Part shown: positions 20,573 to 32,097 of the stretch, piece by piece | Layout of the letters: every line of letters starts with the position of its first letter | Numbering within the stretch: the first letter of the stretch is position 1 | Origin: Cheilinus undulatus | Lineage: Eukaryota; Chordata; Actinopteri; Labriformes; Labridae | Direction of reading: 5' to 3' | Length of the DNA stretch: 64,000 nucleotides | Assembly (NCBI RefSeq): GCF_018320785.1 | Contig: NC_054886.1 | Span: forward strand, 32,781,732-32,845,731 | Program-made: the position numbers and the translations under genes | The notes under the pieces: model-generated | What the model was told of the DNA's origin: nothing | What the model saw: the letters and a program-made list of their open reading frames with translations, nothing else | The model's database searches: none

Positions 20573-23500
20573 ATGACTTGGTTCAGATGCACGATGACCT
20601 ATCGTATCGCAGAACTGTTCTTCCTTATTTCACTTTTGACCATCAGAGGTAAGAACAATGATTATATCTGCAAGACAACCAGCTATTTTCAAATCAGATG
20701 AAGTTTCCTGCATGTGCAGTCCATTAGACGGGTGTGTAGATGTTGTTGGGGGCCGGTAAACTGACGTAAGTTTGGATAGATGGGTTTTAGGCTCTGTAAA
20801 GGATGGGTTTGTAAAGCTCAGATGTTGTTTAAGGCAGGAGTTCTCAACCTTTTCAGCCTGTAATCCTCAAAGAAAGGTGCCACAGACCGGGGACCCCCAC
20901 TGTACCTGAAGGTGGTTAAACACCACCATGCACATTCAAGAACAGTCAGATAGGCCGTCAATAAAGGGGGATAAAGGGGAGAACTTTCTGGGGCCCAGAC
21001 AAACTAGGGGCCCAAGTAGTAATTATAAAATTATGCTGTGATATCTATAATTGTCCTCCCAGAATAATGACTACTATCAAAGCAACAACAATCTTCTTTT
21101 CAATTCAATTTTGCCATAGTATAAATGTAGCCATTTAAAAAATGTCTTGACCAGAATACAAATGGGCTTAAAGTGGTGAAATCTAGATATAAAGGGCAAA
21201 AACTAACATAAAAATTGGTAAACATAATTAACAGTGGCTGAATAAGCTTAGAAGTAGCAGAATTTGGTAAAGAAAGTGATGAATTTGGATTAGAAAAAGG
21301 GTCAGAAATGGCTGGAAAAGTTGCTGAAATGGGATTAAAAAGTGACATAAATGGTTTGAAACTGCAAAATTGGAGCAAAGTGTATGCAGGACAGTGCTTA
21401 TCCACATGCTAAAATGTCTCAGTTCAACATTTAATATGTTGTTTTTGTTCTATTGTGAATCAAATATGGGTTTATGGGATTTGAAATTAATCTGACTTCT
21501 GTTTTTGTTTAAAGTTTGCTCAGTGTACTAACTTTTTTGGAATTGGGGTTGTAATTGTGTTCAGATTAGGGCTGTCAAAGTTAACGCGTTAATATCGCGT
21601 TAACTCAAATTACTTTTAACGCCGCTAATTTTTTTTGTCGCACGATTAACGCATACGCCTTCTGTATGACCCTCGACCCATCCTGTAGTTTGCCAGACCA
21701 GGAAGTTGCACCGTCGTGATACGGTACAAGCGAGCAGAAATGGATAAAGGACAGAGACTTTTGGATGACAGGTTCAGCTTTCAGATCATGTCAGATAAGA
21801 CTGAAGTTATTTTCTCCTACTGTCGACATGAATGGAGTTACAGGAAGTTTGTAGAGTCTTATATAGCCCGCACCACTCGCTGGCCATGCACACCACTAAT
21901 GCAGAGAGCCGCCCCCCTCGCCATGCTGGATATTTTTTTACAACGGAGACACTCAGACAACTCTGTAGGGATGGACTCGCTATCTGGCATACCGGGCATT
22001 TCCCGGTGTGCCAACACACTTTTGGGCCAGTCTGATTTATTCTTTTATTCAGGCTATTATATCTGTCATGAACCGGCACCACAGCTGCGCTATTGACTGT
22101 TGACTGGTCCGATCACATCTCCTAAAGGTCCGCTCTCATCCCCACGCAGCTCCTGCTTGACAGTGAAAGTATTCAGAAAAAATGAAACTTACTAAAATGA
22201 TCAACTGGAACTGTGAATAAATGCCAAATTTAAATAACAGTCAATGAAGATGCTGCAAAACTGTCAAAGACTCTGCAGTCCCTGTAGGAGATTGTCTGAT
22301 GCTGGTGAATGTACAGCTGCATCATGAGGAGGAGGAGGAGACAGAGCAGCAGAGGCTGGTGTGTGACAGGAGAGCAGAGGTTAGTGAATGAGCTCTGTAG
22401 AGTATCAGAATAGAAGCTGAAAGCATCATTAGACTGTGGCTCTCCTTTATTTAGGAAGAAAAAAATGCTTTTAGATTAAATCTGTAGCTCTTCTATGATC
22501 TGAAGAATGAAGAGATGGTTAAGTCCTCTTACTACACCTTAAAAGTTCTCCACTGAGACTTCTTTTACTTTGTGTGTTCATGAGTTTTGAAAAGAGGCTT
22601 CACATGTGTGTTCATTGACATCATTCCAGTAAATCTACTGGACTGATGACACTCATTTCATACTGTCAGCATTTATTTTACATTTGGACTACATTTTTTA
22701 TTTTGAAAGTAAAAATATGAGAAATAATAGCAGACATTTTTTAAAGTAATTACTTGCTTTTTCTCTTGAGCAGGGCAGATGTGTCCACCTTACTCACATC
22801 AGAACAGTGAAACACCATTAGATGTGTCTGTGCCTTACTGCTGAGCTCTCAGCAGAGACTTGACTTCTTTATGTCCATGTGTGATGATGAGATCTGTTGT
22901 TTGGTGTTCAGCAGCTGAGAACAGAGGAGTTAACTTCTAGAAGTCTAAAGTTTGACTCTACATTGTGGTATTATTCAGTAATGTTACATTAAGGTCAGTA
23001 TCTCCATCTGTTGTGGCTTGAGTTTACCATGTTATGCTCTCAGCATATTTTTGCAGCGTTCAGTATCTTTGAGCTCAAACTAGAGAATTTTCTGGACTTT
23101 ATCTGTTGTTGTTTTGGGTTGTTGACATGAACAAACATTTGCATAAGGAAAACATTTTTGTCCACTTGTGTTGATAAGGGTATTTAAATCTTGAGAAATA
23201 GTACTGTAAGGTACATTTAGAACAGACAAAAAAGTGCAATTAATTTGCGATTAATCGCGAGTTAACTATGGAATTTGTGAGATTAATCACGATTAAAAAT
23301 TTTAATCTATTGACAGCCCTAGTTCGGATGTTTTAATTTTTGGGGATTTTTTTGGGCCATCAAGGTGGCTTCAACATCCAGCTCCTGTGTTTTGTTGCCA
23401 TGCATTCATTTGTGGCACAAAGGGTGTGAGCGTCTCATTAAAATAAGAATGTTGTGACATTTCACTCTAACAAACCTATCAGCCACTGAAAGCCTGTTGT

Positions 23501-26500
23501 ACCAGTACATTCTTCACTGACACATCAACTGCCATGTGGCATGGCAGGTTAAATGATGAAGTCCACAAGTATCTGTGCATGATCTGGTTTATCTTCAGCT
23601 GTCATTCCATTTAACAATAAAACCTGTAATCTACACAAACCATTCAATAACATGAAACCTGGGTTCAGCCACGCTCAGGCCCTCCCAACTGAGTGGACTC
23701 CTGATAAACCCAGAGAATGGACCCTGATAAACCCAGAGAATGGACCCTGATAAACCCAGAGAATGGCCCCTGATAAACCCAGAGAATGGACCCTGATAAA
23801 CCCATAGAATGGATCCTGATAAACCCAGAGAATGGCCCCTGATAAACCCAGAGAATGGCCCCTGATAAACCCAGAGAATGGCCCCTGATAAACCCAGAGA
23901 ATGGACCCTAATAAACCCATAGAATGGCCCCTGATAAACCCAGAGAATGGACCCTAATAAACCCATAGAATGGACCCTGATAAACCCAGAGAATGGACCC
24001 TGATAAACCCAGAGAATGGCCCCTGATAAACCCAGAGAATGGCCCCTGATAAACCCAGAGAATGGACCCTGATAAACCCAGAGAATGGCCCCTGATAAAC
24101 CCAGAGAATGGCCCCTGATAAACCCAGAGAATGGCCCCTGATAAACCCAGAGAATGGCCCCTGATAAACCCAGAGAATGGCCCCTGATAAACCCAGAGAA
24201 TGGACCCTGATAAACCCAGAGAATGGACCCTGATAAACCCATAGAATGGACCCTGATAAACCCAGAGAATGGCCCCTGATAAACCCAGAGAATGGACCCT
24301 GATAAACCCAGAGAATGGACCCTGATAAACCCAGAGAATGGACCCTGATAAACCCAGAGAATGGCCCCTGATAAACCCATAGAATGGCCCCTGATAAACC
24401 CAGAGAATGGACCTTAATAAACCCAGAGAATGGCCCCTGATAAACCCAGAGAATGGCCCCTGATAAACCCAGAGAATGGCCCCTGATAAACCCAGAGAAT
24501 GGCCCCTGATAAACCCATAGAATGGCCCCTGATAAACCCAGAGAATGGACCTTAATAAACCCAGAGAATGGCCCCTGATAAACCCAGAGAATGGACCCTG
24601 ATAAACCCAGAGAATTGACCCTGATAAACCCAGAGAATGGACCCTAACTGCTGTAAGGCTGCCATAGAAATGCACCAAAGTAGAAGAAGTTTAGTTGCCC
24701 TTCTGGTTGTTCTCCACGTTGCATTTAAGAACACATGGTGTGTGTGTTTCGTGGTGGTGGTAAAGGAGCATTAGATTTTTCTGTAAAAGCCATAACAAGC
24801 TCAGTAGCTTCTGCAGCACGAACACAACCGTGTCGTTTGCTATTATTGTTCTGGCTGAACCCGTGCAGGCGCCTTAAGGGAGCTACGCTGTGTGTGATGT
24901 AATCGTTTCAAGAAAGATACGGATAGGCGTCCATATGGAAACGAAACAGTAGTCGTTTACGGATTCATGCACTTTGGGACCCGGTTACAAAAAGTATTGT
25001 TTACAGCCCCCCGAAACTCCATTTCTGTGTGGATGAAACTCCGATTTAAAAAAAAATTATGCGTATACAACTGAATTCATTTCCGTGTGGACGCAGCCTC
25101 AAACCCCTTCCATTCTTGTTTATTGGTGATATCTATGTATGTTTGTTGGATCAGTAGCATCATTGCTAGCATCCTGGCTAACAGATTTCCTATATTTATT
25201 TATTTATTCATCCATGCTCATTTTTTTCTATCCAATCATTAAACTTATTTTGTTTTACCCCTATTTTTTTAACCAATTTGTGCTCAACTTTGCCACACCT
25301 TTTTCTAAACACTTTGCCTATTCTGGCTGCCTTTGTCATTTTATACCAAATTTACCATGTTTTGTAACTTCTTCATGAAACTCTTTAATGATCTCTTTTA
25401 CCAATTTTTGCCAATTTTCCCCTTATCACAATATGTTCACACTTTTTTTTCCAGTTCATGCCCATTTTACCCATTGATAAACTGTTTTTTAGCAACTATT
25501 CCCCAATTTTTGCCTTTTTAACCAATTTTTGCACTGTTGATCACCACATTTTGCCCATTTTGCAACCGTTTTTGCAGATCTATGCAAAAAAAAATTGCAT
25601 TTTATTCTTTTAGCCACCTTTGTAAGTTTTCATATGCCTGTTTTGCCACTTTTACCCCCACCCCCCATGTTTTGGCACTTTATATTAAATGTTCCCATTT
25701 ATGCCACTATTTTGGTGCTTTATGACCATATTTTCTACTTATAACCAATTTCTGCCATGTATAACCTAATTTTTGCATCCTTTTTCAAGTTTTGCTCTGA
25801 TTTTTGCCATTTATTTCTGCCACCTTCACCCATTTTGCTACTTTTTTTTTGCCTCTTTTGCCCATTCCTGCAACTTTTTTTTTGGCTCTTTTGCCACTTT
25901 TTGCCCCTTATAACTACTTTTAACCCATTTATGCCTTTAAAATGTTATTTTATTTTATTTTATTTTTGTATTTACACTCCCAATCATAGGTTGGATCATG
26001 ACTTTGTTGACCTCCATGGCCCCCCCACTCTCCACAGTTTTGCTGGGCCCCAGAAAGCTCTTCCCTTTTGTCCCCTTATGGGTGGCCTTGGCCATGCAGA
26101 GAGCTGTGTTAAACTGGTGGATTTACTGGTACAACTTCAGGCCTTTAGCCCAGGTTGTTCATTCAGGAAATGTAGTTTAAATTCCCTTTTAGGGTAAATA
26201 ACATCGGCTTGTTTGTGGTCTCTCAGGTGAATGTGGATTAGGTGGCCCACCAAGGTCTGTCGTAGGGTTTGTTGGACATGACTGCATCCTGCCATGTCGC
26301 CTTGAATCAGCAGAGAATGTCGCTGAGAGAACGGTGGAGTGGACACGATCACGTTTGGATCCCAGGTTTGTTCTGATTTATCGTGATGGGAAAATTGATA
26401 CTAATGCACCCATACACCCAGACTTCCAACACAGAACAAGTTTGTCAGAACCAGAACTCGAGAAAGGCGACATGTCCTTACATTTGAAGAACCTTAAACT

Positions 26501-29500
26501 CTCAGACGCTGGGATGTTCATATGCACACTGGTGATGGATGAGAAGTCCCAACTTTTTGTTGATGTCCAGCTTGGTGAGTGTGTAGAATGGCTTTACCAC
26601 ATAACCTGTTCAAAGATTTTCAGTGCATTGATGACTGATTGTTTTATTGTCCTCTCCTCAGTCGTTGGTACTGCATCTGAGCCACAGATCTCTGTTGAGG
26701 GATTTTTACCTAAACTAGAGCTGAGGTGTGAAGCTAACAACTGGTATCCAGAGCCTGAGATAGAGTGGAGGAACGGTGAAGGACAAACCATTCTTCATAA
26801 AGACTACAACATCAGCAAACAAGATGATCACTTCTCCATTTCCAGCAGAATCAGCGTGGATATTACATCCAGTGATAATTTCACATGTTTAGTTCGACAA
26901 AAGGACATCAGAGAAACCAGGGAGAAAATCTTCATTGTGCCAAGTAAGCCTGGTTTATTTCATAAGACAGCTCTAATGTTAATGCAGAAAAAGAGGGAAG
27001 AAAGGTATGAAATAATCATGGAACATTACGAGATGGAGATGTTTTAAGGTTAAATGCAAAGCCGTAACTACACTCCAGACATGGCTGCTACACTGTGTCA
27101 CTCCGCCCAGGGGTTCACTCAAGAAATAGTTCAGAGTATTTGCTTCATGTGTCGTAATGTTACATAATTATTAGGGCTGGGACTTTATATGGGACGTTAA
27201 TTAAGATTAATTAATTACAGGAAAATAACACAACAAAAAAAAATAACACATTTAATAGCAATTTTTTTTTGCACTCCAAACAGTGCGGAACGTTTCTCAT
27301 TGCACCAGTTCCCGGTATACCCGTAGTACTGATGCACAGGACACAACATGAGAAACAGGGATGGACAGGGATGTAGTTAAAAAACTACTGGATGGACACC
27401 TGGATAAAAGCACAGTTGTGTGCAAATTGTGCAAGAAAGAATTTGCCTATCACCGGAGCTCTTCTAGCCTCCACTGCCACCTCAAAGCCAAACATGCTGC
27501 AGCTAGTACAGACAACGTTCCTAGTTCAAGCAGGCAGTGTCGCCAATCCACACTCGACAAGATGACTGGGTTCAGAGCCAAAATGAGTAAATCCACGACT
27601 GACAAATGAACAAACTCACTGGCGAAATGGATTGAAGTGGACTATCGACCACTCTCGGTGGTAGAAAATAAGGGGCTAGAAGCGGTGCTGCAGATAGCGC
27701 CGTCTGACCCAAATTATAACTGCCATGCAGAAAGAAAATTTCAAACAATGCAATCATAATATTCCTTATTCATATTGCACTTTATGTCAACAGTGATAAA
27801 AATCAACACGATTTTGTTGTTTAAGCTCATTTATGTCTCAGTTCATTGATTCAGTCATATACCAAAATCCATTTCAATTGAAAAATGTTGCTTCTTGTGT
27901 CAAATATTGATAGGCGATTAATTGAGATAAATTAATTATAAAGCCTCTAATTAATTAGATCAATTTTTTTAATCGAGTCCCACCAGTAGTAATCATACGT
28001 TAATATTTCATAGCGTGCAGAATTTGCAGGTCACAACTTGTCCACAAGAGCGTTTTGGAGTTGTTGGATTGTGTATTTCATGAGTTTGATGAGGGAAAGC
28101 AAAAATTGCGTCTGCTAACATAGCGTCACATAATGAATTGAAAATTTATTACATTATTACATAATGCAGCATTATTACATAATGTGTGCATTAAAATATC
28201 TGTCAGACATGTAGGAGGTGAACCATTTAAGAGCTGTCCCTGAGATGCCAGCACACTTTGCTAAATGGTCAATAAGAATTGCATGATCAGTTGTGTTGAA
28301 GGCTGCTGATAGGTGTAACGGAACCAAGATTGAAAATTCACCTTTGTCAGCCCGTATTAAAATGTCATTAGAGACTTTTAGGAGTGTCATTTCAGTGCTT
28401 TATTTTTGACAGAACCCAGATTGAAATTTATCAAAGATACTGTGAATTTTAAGAAAAAATTCTTCCTAATAAACAAATTGATTAGTTTGTCTCAGACTTC
28501 TAACCAGCTTTTTTTTCTCTGCAGAGGATGTGGTTAATCTGGCAAATTGGTATTTTGGGACCAAAATCTTCATAGGGTTCCTTATTTTTCTGGTTGTACT
28601 GCTGGTTCTAGGTAAATCTGGTAAGTTATTTAGCCTTTTTTTTTTTAAGACATTTGTCACCACAAATACTGGTCTAATAATGTTGTTCATGCATCTCTTG
28701 TTTTGTTTACTCTTTAAAGTAGGGCAAAAAATCCTTCAGTGCCTAAGACCAGGTAATTATATTTGGATTATTTGATTTTTTTGGTATGATTTAAACCATG
28801 ATGTACATCTATGTGTGCCACTAAATGGGGTGTGGAGGAGGCTGGGATTATTCCAAGTGATCATCAGTTATGAGAGTTAAACCTGCATGGGTTTCAGGTC
28901 TGATAGCTGCAACATTTGGTTTAGTTCTCCAGAACTTCTACAGAAACAGTGGAGCAATGAAAGAATTTTTTCATTACTGTTGTACAGTCAAAGAACAATT
29001 ATTTCTTCTGTATTCCACAGGTACAGTTCCACCACCAGGAGGTAATGGTAGGTAGTGTTTTATTGATAGTAGTTTATATTAAGGAGGTTCAGTGCAATGC
29101 TTTAATGTCCCTGCTCACATGGACCACCAATCTACTGTGAATTTGGTCTGACAGAGGGGATCTGACCCTCATATTTCAGAATTTTCTTGTATGTGCCAGG
29201 CTTATAAAAAGGTCTAATTTTCCTGAAAGACTTCTGAGCTCTAAAAGCAAAGTCACCATCTTCACACAAATGAAAAGAATGCAGGTTTAAGGTGGTTTTG
29301 CACCGGTGTTTATTTAGAGACAGTGACCACGAGTCTTGCTGACAAATTGTCTTTAAATGTGAGAGGCTCTCAGATGTCACTCTTTGCAGAGTCTTTAGAA
29401 GTTTTAGCAAAGCTCTCTGGTGTGAGGCCGGCATTAGCGTGCTTTGAGAGTAGTAACTGAAACAGGTGATGCTGAGGGCGACGTAAGAGACTGCAGCAAA

Positions 29501-31710
29501 AGAGACTTGAGAGTGAATGTCTGCAGCCAGACCTCTCCCTTTTTACAAATGTTACTGTCAGGTAATGTTAAAACCAGTATTTTAAAGTGTCCTTAAACTC
29601 TGTTGTTAAGTCTGCTCTTTATTCATGCAGTAAAGCACTTTGGTATGAACCCCGCTTGTTTTGTATTAAAGTCAGTCGATAAATCGCACATAAAAAAATC
29701 AATCTGTGAAAGTTTGAGCTAAAGCATGACCACATTCTCACACTGATATTTTGTTTATCCTGCTCTACTTTCAGTGAACAATTATTTCTTCTATGTTTTG
29801 ACAGGTAAAGGTCCATCAAATGGAGATGGGAATGGTGGGATTGTCGGGAATGGTGGGAATGGTGGGAATGGTACGTAGTGTTTTGTTGATTGTAGCCAAT
29901 ACACAGTTGCAAGAAAAAGTATGCAAACCCTTTGGGATTTCTTGGATTTCTTCAAAAATTGGTCATAAAATGTGTTCAGATCTTCATCTAAGTCACAACA
30001 ACAGACAAACACACTCTGCTTAAACTAATACCACACAAAAAATGATATGTTTTCATGTTCTTATTGAACAAAACTGTAAAAATTCACAGTGCAGGGTGGA
30101 AAAAGTATTTGAACCCATAGGCTAGTGACTTCTCTAAGAGGTAATTGGAACCAGGAGTCAGCCAACCTGGAGTCCAATCAATGTGATGAGATTGAATGTG
30201 TTGGTTAAAGCTGCCCTGCCCTATAAAAACACACACCAGTTTTGAGTTTGCTGTTCTCAAGAAGCATTGCCTGATGTGAACCATGCCTGGCACAAAAGAG
30301 CTCCCAGAAGACCTACGATCAAGAATTGTTGACTTGCATGAAGCTGGAAAGGGTTACAAAAGTATCTCTAAAAGCTTTGATGTTCATGTGTCCACGGTAA
30401 GACAGACTGTCTACAAATGGAGAAGGTTCAGCACTGTTGATACTCTCCCTAGGCGTGGTTATCCTGTAAAGATGACTGCAAGGGCACAGCGCAGAATGCT
30501 CAATGAGGTAAAAAAGAATCCTAGAGTGTCAGCTAAAGACTTACAGAAATCCCTGGCACACACCAACATTTGTGTTGACAAATCTACAATAAGTAAAACA
30601 TGAAACAAGAACGGAGTTCATGGGAGGACACCACGGAGGAAGCCACTGCTGTCCAAAAAACACATTGCTGCATGTTTGAAGTTTGCAAAAGAGCACCTGG
30701 ATGTTCCACAACACTACTGGCAAAATATTCTGTCCATAGATTAAACCAAAATTGAGTTGTTTGGAAGGAACACACAACGCTATGTGTGGAGAAAAAAGGC
30801 ACAGCACACCAACATCAAAACCTCATCCCAACTGTGAAATATGGTGGAGGGGCCATCATGGTTTGGGGCTGCTTTGCTGCCTCAGGGCCTGGACGGATTG
30901 CTGTCATTGACGGAAAAATGAATTCCCAAGTTTATCAAGACATTTTTCAGGAAAACTTAAGACCATCTGTCCACCAACTGAAGCTTAACAGAGGATGGGT
31001 GATGCAACAGGACAACGACCCAAAGCATAGAAGTAAATCAACAACAGAATGGCTTCAACAGAAGAAAATACACCTTCTGGAGTGGCCCAGTTAGAGTCCT
31101 GACCTCAACCCGATTGAGATGCTGTGGCATGACCTCAAGAGAGCGATGCACACCAGACATCCCAAGATTATTGCTGAACTGAAACAGTTTTGTAAAGAGG
31201 AATGGTCAAAAATTCCTCCTGACTGTTGTGCAGGTCTGATCTGCAACTACAGGAAACGTTTGGTTGAGGTTATTGCTGCCAAAGGACGGTCAACCAGTTA
31301 TTAAATCCAAAGGTTCACATACTTTTTCCACCCTGCACTGTGAATGTTTACATGATTTGTTAAATAAAAACATGAACACACATATATATATATATACATA
31401 CATATATATATATATACACACATTTACACACACTGTACTGTATAGATTGTTATGTATAAGCAGCCATAAACTGATCGACTCACCAATCTAGCCAGACATA
31501 ACAAGACCTTCATTCAAGGCCTTGAAGTTGGCATTTTGTCCAGCATCATCATTGATCTCTGGAGCTATATTTGTCTCAAAGATTATGACCATAATTTTAT
31601 CCATCAATCATGGTATCTATGGGGGGTTGTAGCAGATAAATTTGTTGTTTTTTTGTTAAAGATACTCTACGTAAACTGACCATTTTGCTTTCACAGGTAA
31701 GCATGAGTAG
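20573..31710 (+). CDS. Butyrophilin/B7-like V-C membrane protein with Gly/Asn-rich tail (A2)
   Basis: Model join(20573-20648, 26227-26574, 26662-26943, 28525-28611, 28720-28752, 29021-29047, 29805-29870, 31697-31710) gives 310 residues; every junction is phase 1 and GT-AG. Residues 1-25 are a signal peptide (an internal ATG at 20594 is an alternative start). Residues 26-141 are a V domain (CILPC, VEWTRSR, GMFIC). Residues 142-235 are a C domain ([19 protein letters not shown]). Residues 236-264 are the TM. The tail comes from four tiny exons and is rich in Gly and Asn ([15 protein letters not shown]), ending GKHE. Exons 6 and 7 have homologous intron flanks and look like an exon duplication. 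It is a paralogue of A1. Signal, V, C and TM exons are solid; the tail exons, especially the 14-nt last one, are less certain. Intron 1 is 5.6 kb of transposons and a minisatellite. Confidence 0.7.
20833..21395 (+). repeat. hAT-like 5' fragment plus composite-repeat fragment
   Basis: CAGGAGTTCTCAACCTTTTC at 20835 followed by GACCGGGGACCCCCACTG resembles the left end of a common hAT family. From about 20965, GAACTTTCTGGGGCCCAG matches the left module of the composite repeat (compare 26040-26065, inverted). A short degenerate AAATGG/AAAGTGG array follows to about 21385. All of it lies in A2 intron 1. Confidence 0.5.
21415..21555 (+). repeat. Terminal fragment of a DNA transposon family
   Basis: CAACATTTAATATGTTGTTT and, at the end, TTTTTTGGAATTGGGGTTGT are also found (with changes) at 44207-44225 and 45385-45405. 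It is a 3'-terminal fragment of the family also present at 16470-16790. Confidence 0.45.
21567..23321 (+). mobile_element. hAT element, degraded, with BED-finger relic
   Basis: The left end TAGGGCTGTCAAAGTTAACG and right end TTGACAGCCCTA are inverted repeats. The flanking 8-mers GTTCAGAT (21559-21566) and GTTCGGAT (23322-23329) agree at 7 of 8, the hAT target-duplication size. An open frame at 21716-22096 begins as a small N-terminal segment. Its [15 protein letters not shown] stretch, continued in another frame by [13 protein letters not shown], looks like a frameshifted BED zinc finger. The catalytic domain is absent, so it is a non-autonomous remnant in A2 intron 1. Confidence 0.75.
23698..24645 (-). 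repeat. 23-bp minisatellite, about 41 copies
   Basis: On the plus strand the unit is CTGATAAACCCAGAGAATGG plus three bases (ACC or CCC), with AGAG/ATAG variants. Because 23 is not a multiple of 3, the minus strand runs through all frames in turn, and none contains a stop. This creates open frames of 249 and 256 codons with a 23-residue period ([12 protein letters not shown]...). They have no splice or family support and are treated as artefacts. The unit resembles CTCTGGGTTTATCA in the right module of the composite repeat at 2600-2640. Confidence 0.9.
24850..25100 (-). repeat. Fragment of a short inverted-repeat element
   Basis: The right edge GTGTGGACGCAGCC and the internal TTTCTGTGTGGATGAAACTC are typical of fish MITEs starting GGCTGCGTCCACACGG when read from the right. 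The opposite end is not evident. It sits between the minisatellite and the composite repeat in A2 intron 1. Confidence 0.35.
25128..26105 (-). repeat. Composite repeat, inverted copy
   Basis: On the minus strand this has the same order as 455-2650: a left module at about 26020-26105 (AAGAGCTTTCTGGGGCCCAG and CATGGAGGTCAACA), an array of GCAAAAA/GGTAAAA units at about 25200-25960, and a right module at 25128-25195 containing TGTTAGCCAGGATGCTAGCA. Open frames on the plus strand are stop-poor array. Confidence 0.6.
27005..28112 (-). repeat. Partial TTAA-type fold-back element, split by a hAT insertion
   Basis: 27005-27171 and 27989-28112 together match the middle and one arm (about 53040-53325) of the intact element at 52786-53482. 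Landmarks are GAAATAATCATGGAAC, CGTAATGTTACATAATTA and CAGGTCACAACTTGTCCA. The outer part of the left arm is missing. It is in A2 intron 3. Confidence 0.8.
27172..27988 (+). mobile_element. hAT derivative with BED zinc finger and catalytic-end fragment
   Basis: The ends are TAGGGCTGGGACTTTAT and (inverted) TACTGGTGGGACTCGATT. The 8-bp flanks ATAATTAT and GTAATCAT match at 6 of 8. The open frame 27361-27609 has a BED-type finger ([10 protein letters not shown]...[10 protein letters not shown]). After its stop the same frame continues with [17 protein letters not shown], a conserved block of hAT transposases, then degenerates. The DDE core is largely deleted. The paralogous sequence at 53206-53230 shows the uninterrupted site. 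Confidence 0.85.
28175..28445 (-). mobile_element. LINE (L2/Rex-like) reverse-transcriptase remnant
   Basis: On the minus strand, KFQSGF...[14 protein letters not shown], then [19 protein letters not shown] and [18 protein letters not shown] correspond to the motif-A region of L2/Rex1-type reverse transcriptases (normally LDLSAAFDTVDH). One in-frame stop is visible. It is a dead fragment in A2 intron 3. Confidence 0.8.
29902..31390 (+). mobile_element. Tc1/mariner element with disrupted transposase
   Basis: A TA dinucleotide at 29900-29901 precedes the left end CACAGTTGCAAGAAAAAGTA. A second, inner, similar site CAGTGCAGGGTGGAAAAAGT is at about 30088, an IR/DR layout like Sleeping Beauty. 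The right side has the inner site inverted (ACTTTTTCCACCCTGCACTG, about 31321-31340) and then loses its outer end in an AT microsatellite (31380-31425). The transposase region 30283-31304 has the N-terminal paired-type helix-turn-helix ([20 protein letters not shown]) and catalytic landmarks QQDNDPKH and SPDLNPIE. It is inactivated by stops at about 30601, 30742 and 31093 and a frameshift in the A-run near 30793. It sits in A2 intron 7. Confidence 0.88.
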
Positions 31711-32097
31711 GCTGATCATTCTTCCAAGGAATCTCTGGAAAGTGAACATCCTCGTGGGCAACTGGAGCTTGTTCAGCGTGGAAATGATTTAGAGATTTGG
31801 TTGAGAGGCTCAACGGGAGACAAGGGAATTTAAAATTGTAACAAAGTTTCAGCTGATTCTGAAGCTTAAAAGTCAAACTCCCAACCACCAGTGATGCTGG
31901 CATCTGGAACGAAAGTTTTGTTGTTTTATTCTCATGCTGGAGAAGTCTGCTAGGCCTAGATTGGACAGAGTAAATGATACAAATATGGACTGCCTTTACC
32001 ATATTTGGACCCAAAGAGTCCTGATGGATGTGATAGAAATTCTAGTTAAGTGGACTAGACAGATGTGAATGCTTTCAGTTGTGATGGTTATATCATA

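Noticed and set aside
23631-24678. Open frames of 249 and 256 codons encoding a 23-residue repeat.
   Set aside because: A stop-free 23-bp minisatellite reads open in all three minus frames; the three frames give the same repeat, so no frame is selected.
25757-26197. 146-codon plus-strand open frame upstream of the A2 V exon.
   Set aside because: It is the composite repeat read in the stop-poor orientation, with no splice continuity to the V exon.
29132-29434. 100-codon minus-strand frame ([14 protein letters not shown]...).
   Set aside because: It could be a retrotransposon or gene scrap, but no family motif is convincing and it lies in an A2 intron.
30084-30293. Possible second FcR or BTN exon upstream of the Tc1 transposase.
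   Set aside because: The sequence is the Tc1 inverted-repeat region.
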